64,000 bases of DNA from Mucilaginibacter aquaedulcis (GTDB lineage: Bacteria > Bacteroidota > Bacteroidia > Sphingobacteriales > Sphingobacteriaceae). The notes beneath the pieces were generated by a model that saw nothing but the letters and a program-made list of their open reading frames with translations, ran no database searches and had not been told where the DNA came from. The DNA is taken from the NCBI RefSeq assembly GCF_030409325.1, contig NZ_JAUFPR010000004.1, positions 1,150,227-1,214,226 of the forward strand, written 5' to 3'. A program made the translations under genes and the position numbers. Below are positions 51,878-59,663 of this stretch, piece by piece. The first letter of the stretch is position 1. Every line of letters begins with the position of its first letter.

Positions 51878-53029
51878 TTACTGGTGTTGAAAATATTTTT
51901 TTACCATACCGTCATAAGTAGGCACCGAGTGGTAATGCCATTTATTAACGATGGTTCCGTTTTTAAGCAGCAGCACCCCAGGGTTGGCACGCACCATTGA
52001 TTTAAGTGGTACACCATCGGCATAAAAAATTTCAGTGACCAATTTGTGAGCTTTGGCAAAGGCCTCCGCGCTTTGGGCAGAATTTGAGGTAAGCAGTACT
52101 GTACGAATATTATAATTCTCCGTAGCATTAATAGCCAGGGCATTTAAGCGGTTAATGGCTTCTCCGCTGGTTTTATCCAGGTCATAAGCTACTATAACGA
52201 GGCTATAAAAAGGATTGCTAAGCAGTTCTTTAGTATAGTCGTTTCCCTGACCGTCTTGTATCGAAAGGTCGCGGATCTTAGGCTCAAAACCTTTTTTAAT
52301 GAGGCGGCTTTCAGGGTTACCTACTACTTCCCAGTTAGCATCTTTCCAAATGTTGGTACTGAGATATTCCTTATCGCTCATTGTTTTGCTTTCACCTGTC
52401 TTTTTGTTTTTAAGATTGTAGGTAACCTCAAAAATATCCAGAGGAGCGCCTGCCGGTATCTTCATTTCGTCTAATATATTGGCTCCTACCTTGTAAGGTA
52501 AAAAGTCAATAACAGGCATAAAGTTGTAAGTGTAAATACCAAACCCTACCGATACAATGGCTGCACCTATCAACCATTTATCACCGGCTTTAGGTTTAAA
52601 CAACGGGCTTATTTTGGTGCGGTTAACAAAAAGAACTAATACAAGTACAAGTAATACCATATCCTTACTAAACGATTGCCATGGTGTAAGCGGAATGGCA
52701 TCGCCAAAACAGCCGCAGGTTTGTACCACCTTAAAAAAGGCCGAATAAAATGTTAAAAAGCCAAAAAATATAATGAGTAATAACAGGCCCCAGGTTATTT
52801 TTACAGCCCTCACGCCTATCAGTAATGCAAAGCCAAGCAACATTTCCAATGCACAGAGCAATATAGCCATGCTCAGCGCAAACCCGTTCAGGAACATGAT
52901 GTGGAAAACTTCAAAGTATTCTTCCAGCTTGTACGAGAATCCTAATGGGTCATTAGCCTTGATCAGGCCCGAAAAAATGAATAGCAAGCCAACGGCTATT
53001 CTGCAAAACCAAATAAGGCTGTTTTTCAT
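51878..53029 (-). CDS. DoxX-family membrane protein with thioredoxin-like domain (BT_3928 family)
   Basis: The 383-residue protein begins with four membrane segments of the DoxX fold (RIAVGLLFIFSGLIKANDP..., to about residue 140) that include a conserved Cys-Gly-Cys (QTCGCFGDAIPLTP near 110). A further membrane segment follows near 155, then a soluble region (about 170-383) with a thioredoxin-like pattern but no CxxC. This combination is the BT_3928 family of Bacteroidota. DoxX proteins take part in redox reactions at the quinone level; the exact role is unknown. It lies 2 bases before the permease gene and 10 bases after the DUF1599 gene. Confidence 0.85.
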   Translation of the reverse strand: MKNSLIWFCRIAVGLLFIFSGLIKANDPLGFSYKLEEYFEVFHIMFLNGFALSMAILLCALEMLLGFALLIGVRAVKITWGLLLLIIFFGFLTFYSAFFKVVQTCGCFGDAIPLTPWQSFSKDMVLLVLVLVLFVNRTKISPLFKPKAGDKWLIGAAIVSVGFGIYTYNFMPVIDFLPYKVGANILDEMKIPAGAPLDIFEVTYNLKNKKTGESKTMSDKEYLSTNIWKDANWEVVGNPESRLIKKGFEPKIRDLSIQDGQGNDYTKELLSNPFYSLVIVAYDLDKTSGEAINRLNALAINATENYNIRTVLLTSNSAQSAEAFAKAHKLVTEIFYADGVPLKSMVRANPGVLLLKNGTIVNKWHYHSVPTYDGMVKKYFQHQ

Positions 53030-53039
53030 TCAGGTAATA

Positions 53040-53576
53040 TTATGCTCCAAGTTTAATTAAGGCAAATACCGAATAGTTAAGCATATCCTGGTAATTAGCC
53101 TTTACTCCTTCTGATGCTTCGGTAAGGCCCTGGTTATCCTCAATTTGCTTAACGCGCAGTAATTTCATCAGTATCAGATCAGTTAATGAACTGATACGCA
53201 TTTCGCGCCAGGCTTCGCCATAATCATGGTTTTTAGCAAACATGAGGGCTTTGGTTTCCTTCACCTTTTCATCAAATAATACTTCTACGTGATCAGGTGC
53301 AAGTTCGTTAGGGGTATTGGCAGGGCATTCCAGCTGCATCATGGCTATAACGCAATAGTTTACTATGCCAATATATTCGCCTGTGATGTCTTCGCCAACT
53401 TTCGACACCTTTTTTTCTTCCAGTGTGCGTATGCGCTGCGCCTTGATGAATATCTGATCGGTGATGGATTGTGGGCGTAAAATGCGCCATGCGGTGCCAT
53501 AATCACGAGTCTTTTTCATGAAAAGGCCCTTGCAAATGTTAATAACTGCGTCGTATTCTGCTGATGTATTGCTCAA
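53040..53576 (-). CDS. DUF1599 protein with two copies of the domain
   Basis: The 178-residue protein is a tandem duplication of a helical unit of about 65 residues. KKTRDYGTAWRILRPQSITDQIFIKAQRIRTLE in the first half matches AKNHDYGEAWREMRISSLTDLILMKLLRVKQIE in the second. This is DUF1599, a conserved Bacteroidota family of unknown function. The reading needs a TTG start at 53576; the next ATG would cut into the conserved part, so I keep TTG. It is the first gene of the unit with the DoxX, permease and aroK genes. Confidence 0.83.
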   Translation of the reverse strand: MSNTSAEYDAVINICKGLFMKKTRDYGTAWRILRPQSITDQIFIKAQRIRTLEEKKVSKVGEDITGEYIGIVNYCVIAMMQLECPANTPNELAPDHVEVLFDEKVKETKALMFAKNHDYGEAWREMRISSLTDLILMKLLRVKQIEDNQGLTEASEGVKANYQDMLNYSVFALIKLGA

Positions 53577-53644
53577 CTTATTGATCTGTTTTAGGGGTTG
53601 ATGTGTTTTATTTAAAAGCTGTTAGGGCTACGTAAAGATTAAAT

Positions 53645-53652
53645 TAACTTTG
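53645..53652 (+). promoter_or_regulatory. -7 element for folP
   Basis: TAACTTTG followed by CATC matches TAnnTTTG. It is 34 bases before the GTG start. Confidence 0.5.
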
Positions 53653-53686
53653 CATCGTTCATCTAAACAGCGTTTATATAAAAACA

Positions 53687-54544
53687 GTGGCTAAAGATAC
53701 ATTTTTTCATAAAAAGGTTACCCTAAATGCCGGCGGTAAACTTATCGACATATCCTCGCCCAAAGTTATGGGTATTATTAACCTAACGCCCGATTCATTT
53801 TATGAAGGCAGCCGTAAACCCGGTATTGAGGAAGCTCTGAAGCAAGCCGAAAAAATGATGACCGATGGTGCAACCTTTTTAGATATCGGAGCTTATTCCT
53901 CTCGTCCGGGCGCTACAGATATTTCCATAGCTGAAGAAACAGACCGTTTGCTGCCCATTGTAGAGGCAATTATTGCCGCTTTCCCCGAAGCTATACTTTC
54001 TATCGATACTTTCCGTGCCCTGGTTGCCGAGGCCGCCATTAAAGCCGGAGCGCATATTATTAATGATATATCCGGCGGGCAGTTGGATAACGATATGTTC
54101 GCTACGGTAGCCCGTTTGCAAATTCCCTATATATTAATGCATATGAAGGGCACACCTCAAACTATGACACAGCTTGCGCAGTATGATAATGTGTTTTTGG
54201 ATGTGTATGATCATTTGGCATCCCGCTATCAACAGTTGAAACAGTTGGGTGTTCACGATGTAATTATTGATCCCGGTTTTGGGTTTGCCAAAAAACAAGA
54301 GCATAATTATGCCTTGATGAACCGTTTGCAGGATTTTCAGGTATTGGGCTTACCCGTACTGGCAGGTATATCCCGTAAAAAAATGATATACGGTTTGCTG
54401 GAGAACACTGCAGCGGAAGCGCTGAACGGTACCACTGTTTTGAATACCATAAGCTTGATGAAGGGCGCAAATATATTACGGGTGCACGATGTGAAAGAGG
54501 CGGTGGAAGCAGTTAAGATCTGGGGGGTGTTGGCACAATCTTAA
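53687..54544 (+). CDS. folP: Dihydropteroate synthase
   Basis: The 285-residue TIM-barrel enzyme couples p-aminobenzoate to the pterin diphosphate in folate synthesis. It shows VMGIINLTPDSFYEGS near residue 27, LDIGAYSSRPGA, SIDTFRA, INDISGG, MHMKGTP and DPGFGFAKKQEHN, then GISRKKMI with the substrate-binding Ser/Arg. GTG 53687 is the only start that keeps the N-terminal domain; the first ATG falls inside the GIINLTPDSF motif. Sulfonamide drugs target this enzyme class. Confidence 0.96.
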   Translation: MAKDTFFHKKVTLNAGGKLIDISSPKVMGIINLTPDSFYEGSRKPGIEEALKQAEKMMTDGATFLDIGAYSSRPGATDISIAEETDRLLPIVEAIIAAFPEAILSIDTFRALVAEAAIKAGAHIINDISGGQLDNDMFATVARLQIPYILMHMKGTPQTMTQLAQYDNVFLDVYDHLASRYQQLKQLGVHDVIIDPGFGFAKKQEHNYALMNRLQDFQVLGLPVLAGISRKKMIYGLLENTAAEALNGTTVLNTISLMKGANILRVHDVKEAVEAVKIWGVLAQS

Positions 54545-54609
54545 ACTAAGGTGATATTGGCAGGTAAACATTATCGGCGATTAATTATATTAGTAAGTCA
54601 GTAATCTTT

Positions 54610-55068
54610 ATGAAAAAATTGATCACACTAATCGTTATCATGATCCTGTCTGTTAGGGGTTATGCTCAGCAAACCGATCAGGATGCTATCAAACAAACCA
54701 TCAATACCATGTTTGATGCCATGCGCAAGGGCGATAGCACTTTATTGCGAAGCACTTTTGCCAAAGGGATCGCTTTTCAGGGTGTAGCCAATAAAAAGGA
54801 TGGCTCAGTAGCTTTGGAAACTGAAAATGCCGATGATTTTATAAAAGCGGTGGGTACACCGCATAAAGGTGTGTGGGATGAGCAGGTTATTTTTAAAGAT
54901 ATTAAGATTGATGGCCCTTTATCCAGTGTTTGGGCTCCATACAAGTTTTACCTCGATAAAACTTTTAGCCATTGCGGTGTAGATGTATTTCAGCTGATGA
55001 AAACTAAAGATGGCTGGAAGATCATTTATATTGTAGATACCCGCCGAAAAGATAATTGCCCGGAGTAG
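54610..55068 (+). CDS. Secreted SnoaL/NTF2-like protein
   Basis: The 152-residue protein has a signal peptide (MKKLITLIVIMILSVRGYAQQ, cleavage about after residue 19). The mature part is an NTF2-like fold: helical DQDAIKQTINTMFDAMRKGDSTLLRSTFAKG, then beta strands ending with DGWKIIYIVDTRRKDNCPE. Such proteins bind small ligands or act in nuclear-transport-like pockets; no catalytic residues can be named. It is common as a lone periplasmic protein in Bacteroidota. Confidence 0.75.
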   Translation: MKKLITLIVIMILSVRGYAQQTDQDAIKQTINTMFDAMRKGDSTLLRSTFAKGIAFQGVANKKDGSVALETENADDFIKAVGTPHKGVWDEQVIFKDIKIDGPLSSVWAPYKFYLDKTFSHCGVDVFQLMKTKDGWKIIYIVDTRRKDNCPE

Positions 55069-55079
55069 TTTACTGATTT

Positions 55080-55829
55080 ATGAAAGCAAAAAGACTTTGG
55101 ATTGATATTAGAGTAAATAACTCGGGGATCGCAAAATATGAGGATTTTACAAGGTATGGCGTTTTCGTGGGTAATTTGTTTACCTTTCACCTCCCTGAGA
55201 TTGCAGTGAATAAGGTGAGTAAAATTGTGGTAGAGTTTTCTCGTCATCCCGATGAAATAGATATATCATCTTTTAACAGTATTCATACCATAAAAGAAAC
55301 GTTCCCTTTTAATAAATTTAGTAAACAGGATTTTTTAGGGAAAGTTAAGCTATTATCAGAATGTGTGTATAAATGTTTAACTGCTCTGTATGAGAAGTTA
55401 AATTTTAATTTAGGTCAGTTAGATTTTGGTTACCAAGAAATATTAAATAATGGTTTTAAGTTAAGCAAGGAGTTATTTAAAGGAGCTAAGTATAATAAAA
55501 CCAAAACCATCAAAGCTGTTGTAATGGCCAACTTCCTTTTTGATTATACAGAAATAAAAATCAGTTTTTTGGATAAAAAAGGTGTAGTAGTTACAGAACA
55601 GATATTGTTTAAAACTCATCCGGGATGGTTTTTCTATACGCGATTACTAGAATCTGCAAAATGGGTAGATAATGATACATTTGAATTGTCCGGTTTAAAT
55701 AATGAAATAAAATTGAGAATCAGGGTTGATGGGCAAATCGCTCCTTATTATAGCCCGATAAACAGAGATATAAGCGGCATCAAAGAAGAAATTCGATACT
55801 TCACATCAGAGGTTATGTTCAAAATGTAA
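55080..55829 (+). CDS. Unrecognised AT-rich accessory gene
   Basis: The 249-residue protein has no signal peptide or membrane segment and a mixed alpha/beta composition. It opens with MKAKRLWIDIRVNNSG and contains a long middle helix (about 75-115). I recognise no domain. The gene is noticeably richer in A and T than the genes around it, with frequent AAA and TTT codons, which hints at recent acquisition. It starts 11 bases after the NTF2-like gene on the same strand. Confidence 0.6.
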   Translation: MKAKRLWIDIRVNNSGIAKYEDFTRYGVFVGNLFTFHLPEIAVNKVSKIVVEFSRHPDEIDISSFNSIHTIKETFPFNKFSKQDFLGKVKLLSECVYKCLTALYEKLNFNLGQLDFGYQEILNNGFKLSKELFKGAKYNKTKTIKAVVMANFLFDYTEIKISFLDKKGVVVTEQILFKTHPGWFFYTRLLESAKWVDNDTFELSGLNNEIKLRIRVDGQIAPYYSPINRDISGIKEEIRYFTSEVMFKM

Positions 55830-55848
55830 CTACAGCAATTTTTTTAAA

Positions 55849-56394
55849 TTATAATACTCCGAGCTTTACCATACCATAAAATAAGCCTGCGCAGTGCATG
55901 GCTTGTACTATCTTATTTTCAAGCAGTAACTGCTTTACCTCATCTATAGTATATTCTTCAACAATCAGTTCTTCGTGATCATCAAGTGCCTGGCCCTGCA
56001 CTTTTTTACCGCCTTTAGCCAGGTAGGTAAATGTTTTGTTGTTTGCAGTTGAAGGATTGCCGTAAACTGTACAGATCAGTTCAAAATCATCAAATTGGTA
56101 GCCGGTTTCTTCGAGCAGCTCACGACGCAGGCCCTCTACTGGCGATTCATCACCATCAATTACACCTCCGGGTATTTCCAGCGAAACAATACCTGCAGCA
56201 TGGCGGTATTGGCGTACCATTAATACCTTATTATCTTCGGTTATAGCTACGGCATTAACCCAATTGCTATATTCTAATACGTAATAGTCATTTACAATGC
56301 GGCCGTCGGGCATTTCACATTTATCAATGCGTAAAGTAGCCCATGGGCCTTTGTGTATATAATGTGATGAAAGTAATTTCCAGGTGAGATCCAT
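55849..56394 (-). CDS. NUDIX hydrolase (ADP-ribose pyrophosphatase-like)
   Basis: The 181-residue enzyme has a complete NUDIX box at residues 77-99 (GGVIDGDESPVEGLRRELLEETG), with the magnesium-binding glutamates. The preceding RQYRHAAGIVSLEIPGG and following AYGNPST-like VYGNPSTANN pattern resemble ADP-ribose/ADP-sugar hydrolases. The substrate is not certain. It stands alone between a plus-strand gene and the TPM cluster. Confidence 0.9.
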   Translation of the reverse strand: MDLTWKLLSSHYIHKGPWATLRIDKCEMPDGRIVNDYYVLEYSNWVNAVAITEDNKVLMVRQYRHAAGIVSLEIPGGVIDGDESPVEGLRRELLEETGYQFDDFELICTVYGNPSTANNKTFTYLAKGGKKVQGQALDDHEELIVEEYTIDEVKQLLLENKIVQAMHCAGLFYGMVKLGVL

Positions 56395-56520
56395 GTATAA
56401 TAATTATTGAATTATCTATTAAGTGAATTATTGATTGGAAAGAAGACCAATTGAATGAATTATTGATTTTATAAATCATGATGGCTCAATAAACAATCAA
56501 TAATCCACTAATTGCAATGT

Positions 56521-57318
56521 TTACCAGCTGCCGCTTGAACCGCCGCCGCCGCCGCTGCCTCCGCCAAATCCTCCGAAGCCGCCACCGCCACTATCGCCGC
56601 CCCCTCCGGAGAAACCTCCCCAGTCAGAGCCGCCGCTCCTGCCGCTTCCGCCAAGCATATTGCCCGCTAAAAACCACCAGAACGGGCTGGCACCACCCCT
56701 GCCACCAATGATTTGCCTTCCGCCACCACCGCCTCCGCGGTTACGAAACACAATGATGAGTATCACAATCACAATGATAATCAATATAAAAGCGCTGCCG
56801 CCACCTTTATTGGCTTTTGACTGCTTTTTATCGGCTTTATATTCGCCTTTGGTGTATTTGATGATGCTGCTGGTAGCTGCATCAAGGCCGCCATAATAAT
56901 CACCCTGTTTAAAACGTGGTTTTATATCGTTCTGGATAATCTCCTGGGTTATAATATCAGGTAAAGCACCTTCGGCTCCGTATCCGGTTTGGATGGATAC
57001 TTTGCGGTCGCCAACGGCAACCAGCACCAAAATTCCATTGTTTTTATCTTTTTGGCCAATACCCCATTTACGTAACAGCGCAACACCGTAGGCATTAATA
57101 TCGTAACTACCCACCGATTTCAGGATCACCACAGCAATCTGCGTACTGGTTGAGTCATTAAAGGCAACGAGTTTATTTTCGAGTTTTTGCTTATCGTCTG
57201 CAGACAGAGTGTTGGTATAATCTGTTACGAGTGTAGTTGAGCGCTCGGGAAAATCCTGCGCCAAAGCTATAAAGGTGCTTAGCAACAGGCTAAAGAACAA
57301 TATGATTTTTTTGAACAT
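56521..57318 (-). CDS. TPM-domain protein with glycine-rich tail (YgcG type)
   Basis: The 265-residue protein has a signal peptide (about 1-20), a TPM (phosphatase-like) domain (residues 22-150, with LVTDYTNTLSADDKQKLENKLVAFNDSTSTQIAVVIL), one membrane segment near 178-194 (FILIIIVIVILIIVF) and a long glycine-rich C-terminal tail. The layout matches YgcG/TPM-type membrane proteins. Function is unknown, though the TPM domain of photosystem repair proteins has phosphatase activity. It is the last gene of LemA-TPM-TPM. Confidence 0.87.
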   Translation of the reverse strand: MFKKIILFFSLLLSTFIALAQDFPERSTTLVTDYTNTLSADDKQKLENKLVAFNDSTSTQIAVVILKSVGSYDINAYGVALLRKWGIGQKDKNNGILVLVAVGDRKVSIQTGYGAEGALPDIITQEIIQNDIKPRFKQGDYYGGLDAATSSIIKYTKGEYKADKKQSKANKGGGSAFILIIIVIVILIIVFRNRGGGGGGRQIIGGRGGASPFWWFLAGNMLGGSGRSGGSDWGGFSGGGGDSGGGGFGGFGGGSGGGGGSSGSW

Positions 57319-57329
57319 GAGTTTAAGTG

Positions 57330-57764
57330 TTAATCGCCATCCATGAAGGCAATGTCATCGGGCAACTCATTAATGTCGCCCTTGTTATGAGGGAAATATT
57401 TTTGCAGCTGTTCTCCCGCTATTTTAAGGCCGGTAATGATGCCTTCTACAATATCACCATATTTAAAATGCTGCATCATATCCTCTTTGGTGCTGTCCCA
57501 AAAATTGGGTGGAACAACCTGGTTTATACCGGCATCGCCTATGATGGCAAACTTACGGTCAACGGTGGCTACATAAATAAGTACACCGTGACGCAGCTTG
57601 GTTTTTTGCATATTAAGCTGAAAAAAGTACTTCGCGGCGCGGTCAAGCACATCTTCGCTGCACTTTTTTTCAATGCACACACGAATCTCGCCCGAACTCC
57701 TGTTCTCCGCCTCTTCAATAGCTTTGCGGATTCGCTGCTGCTCTTCTTCGTTAAATACTGCCAT
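57330..57764 (-). CDS. TPM-domain protein
   Basis: The 144-residue protein is a single TPM domain (EEEQQRIRKAIEEAENRSSGEIRVCIEKKC, ... HGVLIYVATVDRKFAIIGDAGINQ) without a signal peptide or membrane segment. It starts between the LemA gene and the longer TPM gene, with 11 bases to the next gene. This LemA-TPM-TPM order is a common conserved unit in Bacteroidota, and the proteins are thought to act together at the inner membrane. Confidence 0.88.
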   Translation of the reverse strand: MAVFNEEEQQRIRKAIEEAENRSSGEIRVCIEKKCSEDVLDRAAKYFFQLNMQKTKLRHGVLIYVATVDRKFAIIGDAGINQVVPPNFWDSTKEDMMQHFKYGDIVEGIITGLKIAGEQLQKYFPHNKGDINELPDDIAFMDGD

Positions 57765-57881
57765 GTTTTTTGTTGATGATTTAGTGAATTATCGATTTAG
57801 TGAGTTTTTAAATATTGAATTATCAAGTCCGCAGATCCGATGACCTGTAACTTCGATAATTCAACATTCACTAATCATTCA

Positions 57882-58460
57882 TTAAAACTGAACCTTTGGT
57901 GCTTTATCAGCTCCTGGCTCGGCAGTGAAATAGCCTTTTTCACTAAAGCCAAACATTTTAGCGGTTATATTAGCCGGGAACGAGCGAATGGTGGTATTAA
58001 ATTCCTGAACGGCGGTATTAAAATCCTGGCGGGATACCTGTATGCGGTTTTCGGTACCTTCTATTTGAGCTTGCAAGCCCAGGAAGTTTTCGTTGGTTTT
58101 TAAATTAGGGTAATTTTCTGTTACCACCAATAACCTTCCTAATGCCGAACTTAATTCGCCCTGAGCAGATTGGAATGCCTTGATAGATTCGGGGGTTAGC
58201 TTAGTAGGGTCAACCTGTACCGAAGTGGCTTTGGCACGTGCCTCAACAACTGCGGTTAAGGTGCTTTTTTCAAAATTAGCAGCACCTTTCACTGTATTTA
58301 CCAGGTTAGGTATCAGATCGCTGCGGCGTTGATACTGGCTTTGCACAGCTGCCCACTTGGTTTTAATGTTCTCGTCCATTTTAACCATGCTGTTATAGCT
58401 GCATGAGCTTAACGACATGGCGGCTGTTATTATTAATATTACAGATAATAGCTTTTTCAT
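57882..58460 (-). CDS. LemA-family lipoprotein
   Basis: The 192-residue protein has an N-terminal signal with a lipobox-like SLSSC and then the helical LemA core: SMVKMDENIKTKWAAVQSQYQRRSDLIPNLVNTVKG, FEKSTLTAVVEARAKA, and YPNLKTNENFLGLQAQIEGTENRI. LemA proteins are membrane-associated coiled-coil bundles of unsettled role. It is the first of three genes with two TPM-domain partners, with 117 bases between it and the next. Confidence 0.92.
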   Translation of the reverse strand: MKKLLSVILIITAAMSLSSCSYNSMVKMDENIKTKWAAVQSQYQRRSDLIPNLVNTVKGAANFEKSTLTAVVEARAKATSVQVDPTKLTPESIKAFQSAQGELSSALGRLLVVTENYPNLKTNENFLGLQAQIEGTENRIQVSRQDFNTAVQEFNTTIRSFPANITAKMFGFSEKGYFTAEPGADKAPKVQF

Positions 58461-58730
58461 TTAATTATGTTTTTTTGAGATGTGATTTTTCTGTTAGATT
58501 ACAAATTGCGTACCGTTGTTACAACCGATTGCGGTTAGTGACAACATGGCAATATACACGTCTATAAAGATAATTAAAACATTTAAGCTATCAGGAATAT
58601 TAGAGAACACTTAAAAAAATAAGCGTGGCCTCCTGCCGCTTCGTGGTTCAGGCTATGAGTGCCTGAACTTTGCGTATTTAGTAATCTTTCGAGGGGAGGA
58701 CTTGAAGAAGAACAACAAGTAGGGTAAGGA

Positions 58731-59300
58731 TTACCCTGCCATACAATGTTGTTCGCGGGAGGTGAGTTTGGTTATCATTTCTTTCAGTACGTTACGGGCA
58801 CGATATAGTGTGGTGCGTGAAAGTAGTTCAGTCATGCCTAAGGAGTTACCTATTTCCTGGTGTGAGTACCCTTCAATGGCATACATGCTAAATACAGAAC
58901 GGTAAGTTTTAGGCAGCTTTTGTACCAGTTTCATCAGGTCTTTTGCTTCCAGTCCGTTTTCGTTATATGATTTGCTGATAGGCATATTACTTTCAGCCGC
59001 AAAATCATCAACCAGCATCATTGGCTTTAATTTGCGGTAGCGTGATATGGCACAATGTACCATGATACGACGGATCCAGCCTTCCAGGCTGCCATCGCCC
59101 CGGTAGTTGTTCATGTTCCTGAACATTTTTATAAAACCTTCCTGCAGTATATCCTGTGCTTCGTCTTTATCGGTTGCATAACGCATGCATACAGCCAGCA
59201 TTCTGGGTGCCAATAATCTGTATAGTTGTTCCTGTTGCTTACGGTCGTTTTTTAAACATCCTTCCCAAAGGGTCATTAAGCGGTCTTCAGCGATATTCAT
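58731..59300 (-). CDS. ECF-type RNA polymerase sigma factor
   Basis: The 189-residue protein has sigma region 2 (LAPRMLAVCMRYATDKDEAQDILQEGFIKMFRNM, about residues 27-62, with the DAxDxxQE-like DEAQDILQE) and region 4 (LPKTYRSVFSMYAIEGYSHQEIGNSLGM, about 125-155), with the short linker of group 4 sigma factors. No anti-sigma gene lies next to it. A pair of CGGACGGT direct repeats upstream may be a regulatory site. Confidence 0.92.
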   Translation of the reverse strand: MNIAEDRLMTLWEGCLKNDRKQQEQLYRLLAPRMLAVCMRYATDKDEAQDILQEGFIKMFRNMNNYRGDGSLEGWIRRIMVHCAISRYRKLKPMMLVDDFAAESNMPISKSYNENGLEAKDLMKLVQKLPKTYRSVFSMYAIEGYSHQEIGNSLGMTELLSRTTLYRARNVLKEMITKLTSREQHCMAG

Positions 59301-59439
59301 TTTGTGTTGTATTTTTATACTGTGTCTATGCCAATACAGGTGCCATTTTATAAGTATTTGATTTTCAATAAAATAATTTTATATGGCCTTTTAAAACTGT
59401 TCGATAGCGGACGGTCAATGTGCACGTACGGACGGTTTT

Positions 59440-59587
59440 ACTCACTCTTACATCGCTGCGCTCGCTATCCCTCTCTTCGGCTTCGCCGGAAAGAGGGAGT
59501 GAGGAAAAGTTTGTTATAGTTCCTTATTTTATTTCCCTCTTTGCGAAGCAGAGAGGGTTGTCGAGCACAACGATGACGGGGTGAGTT
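59440..59587. repeat. Long inverted repeat (MITE-like), ACTCAC...CATCG...CCCTCTCTT arms
   Basis: Left arm 59440-59477 and right arm 59550-59587 pair over about 38 bases with several mismatches. Inside are two more small hairpins (CCCTCT...AGAGGG types at 59469-59497 and 59533-59557). No transposase is present. Confidence 0.65.
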
Positions 59588-59623
59588 AACTCTGCTTATA
59601 TGATTTTGAAGTGCGATTTTTCT

Positions 59624-59631
59624 TACCTTTG
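59624..59631 (+). promoter_or_regulatory. -7 element for the FAD-dependent oxidoreductase gene
   Basis: TACCTTTG matches TAnnTTTG and lies 33 bases before the ATG at 59664. Confidence 0.5.
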
Positions 59632-59663
59632 TACTAATCCGGGATAAAAACTCGGCCGCATGT

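Larger units (their letters stand above)
59301..59663. other. Divergent intergenic region with direct repeats and a long palindromic repeat
   Basis: 363 bases between the sigma gene and an FAD-dependent oxidoreductase. It contains two CGGACGGT copies at 59408-59415 and 59429-59436, the palindromic repeat at 59440-59587 and a TACCTTTG promoter element for the plus-strand gene at 59624-59631. Confidence 0.5.

Noticed and set aside
59440..59587. Insertion sequence
   Set aside because: No transposase frame inside or beside the inverted repeat; reported only as a repeat.
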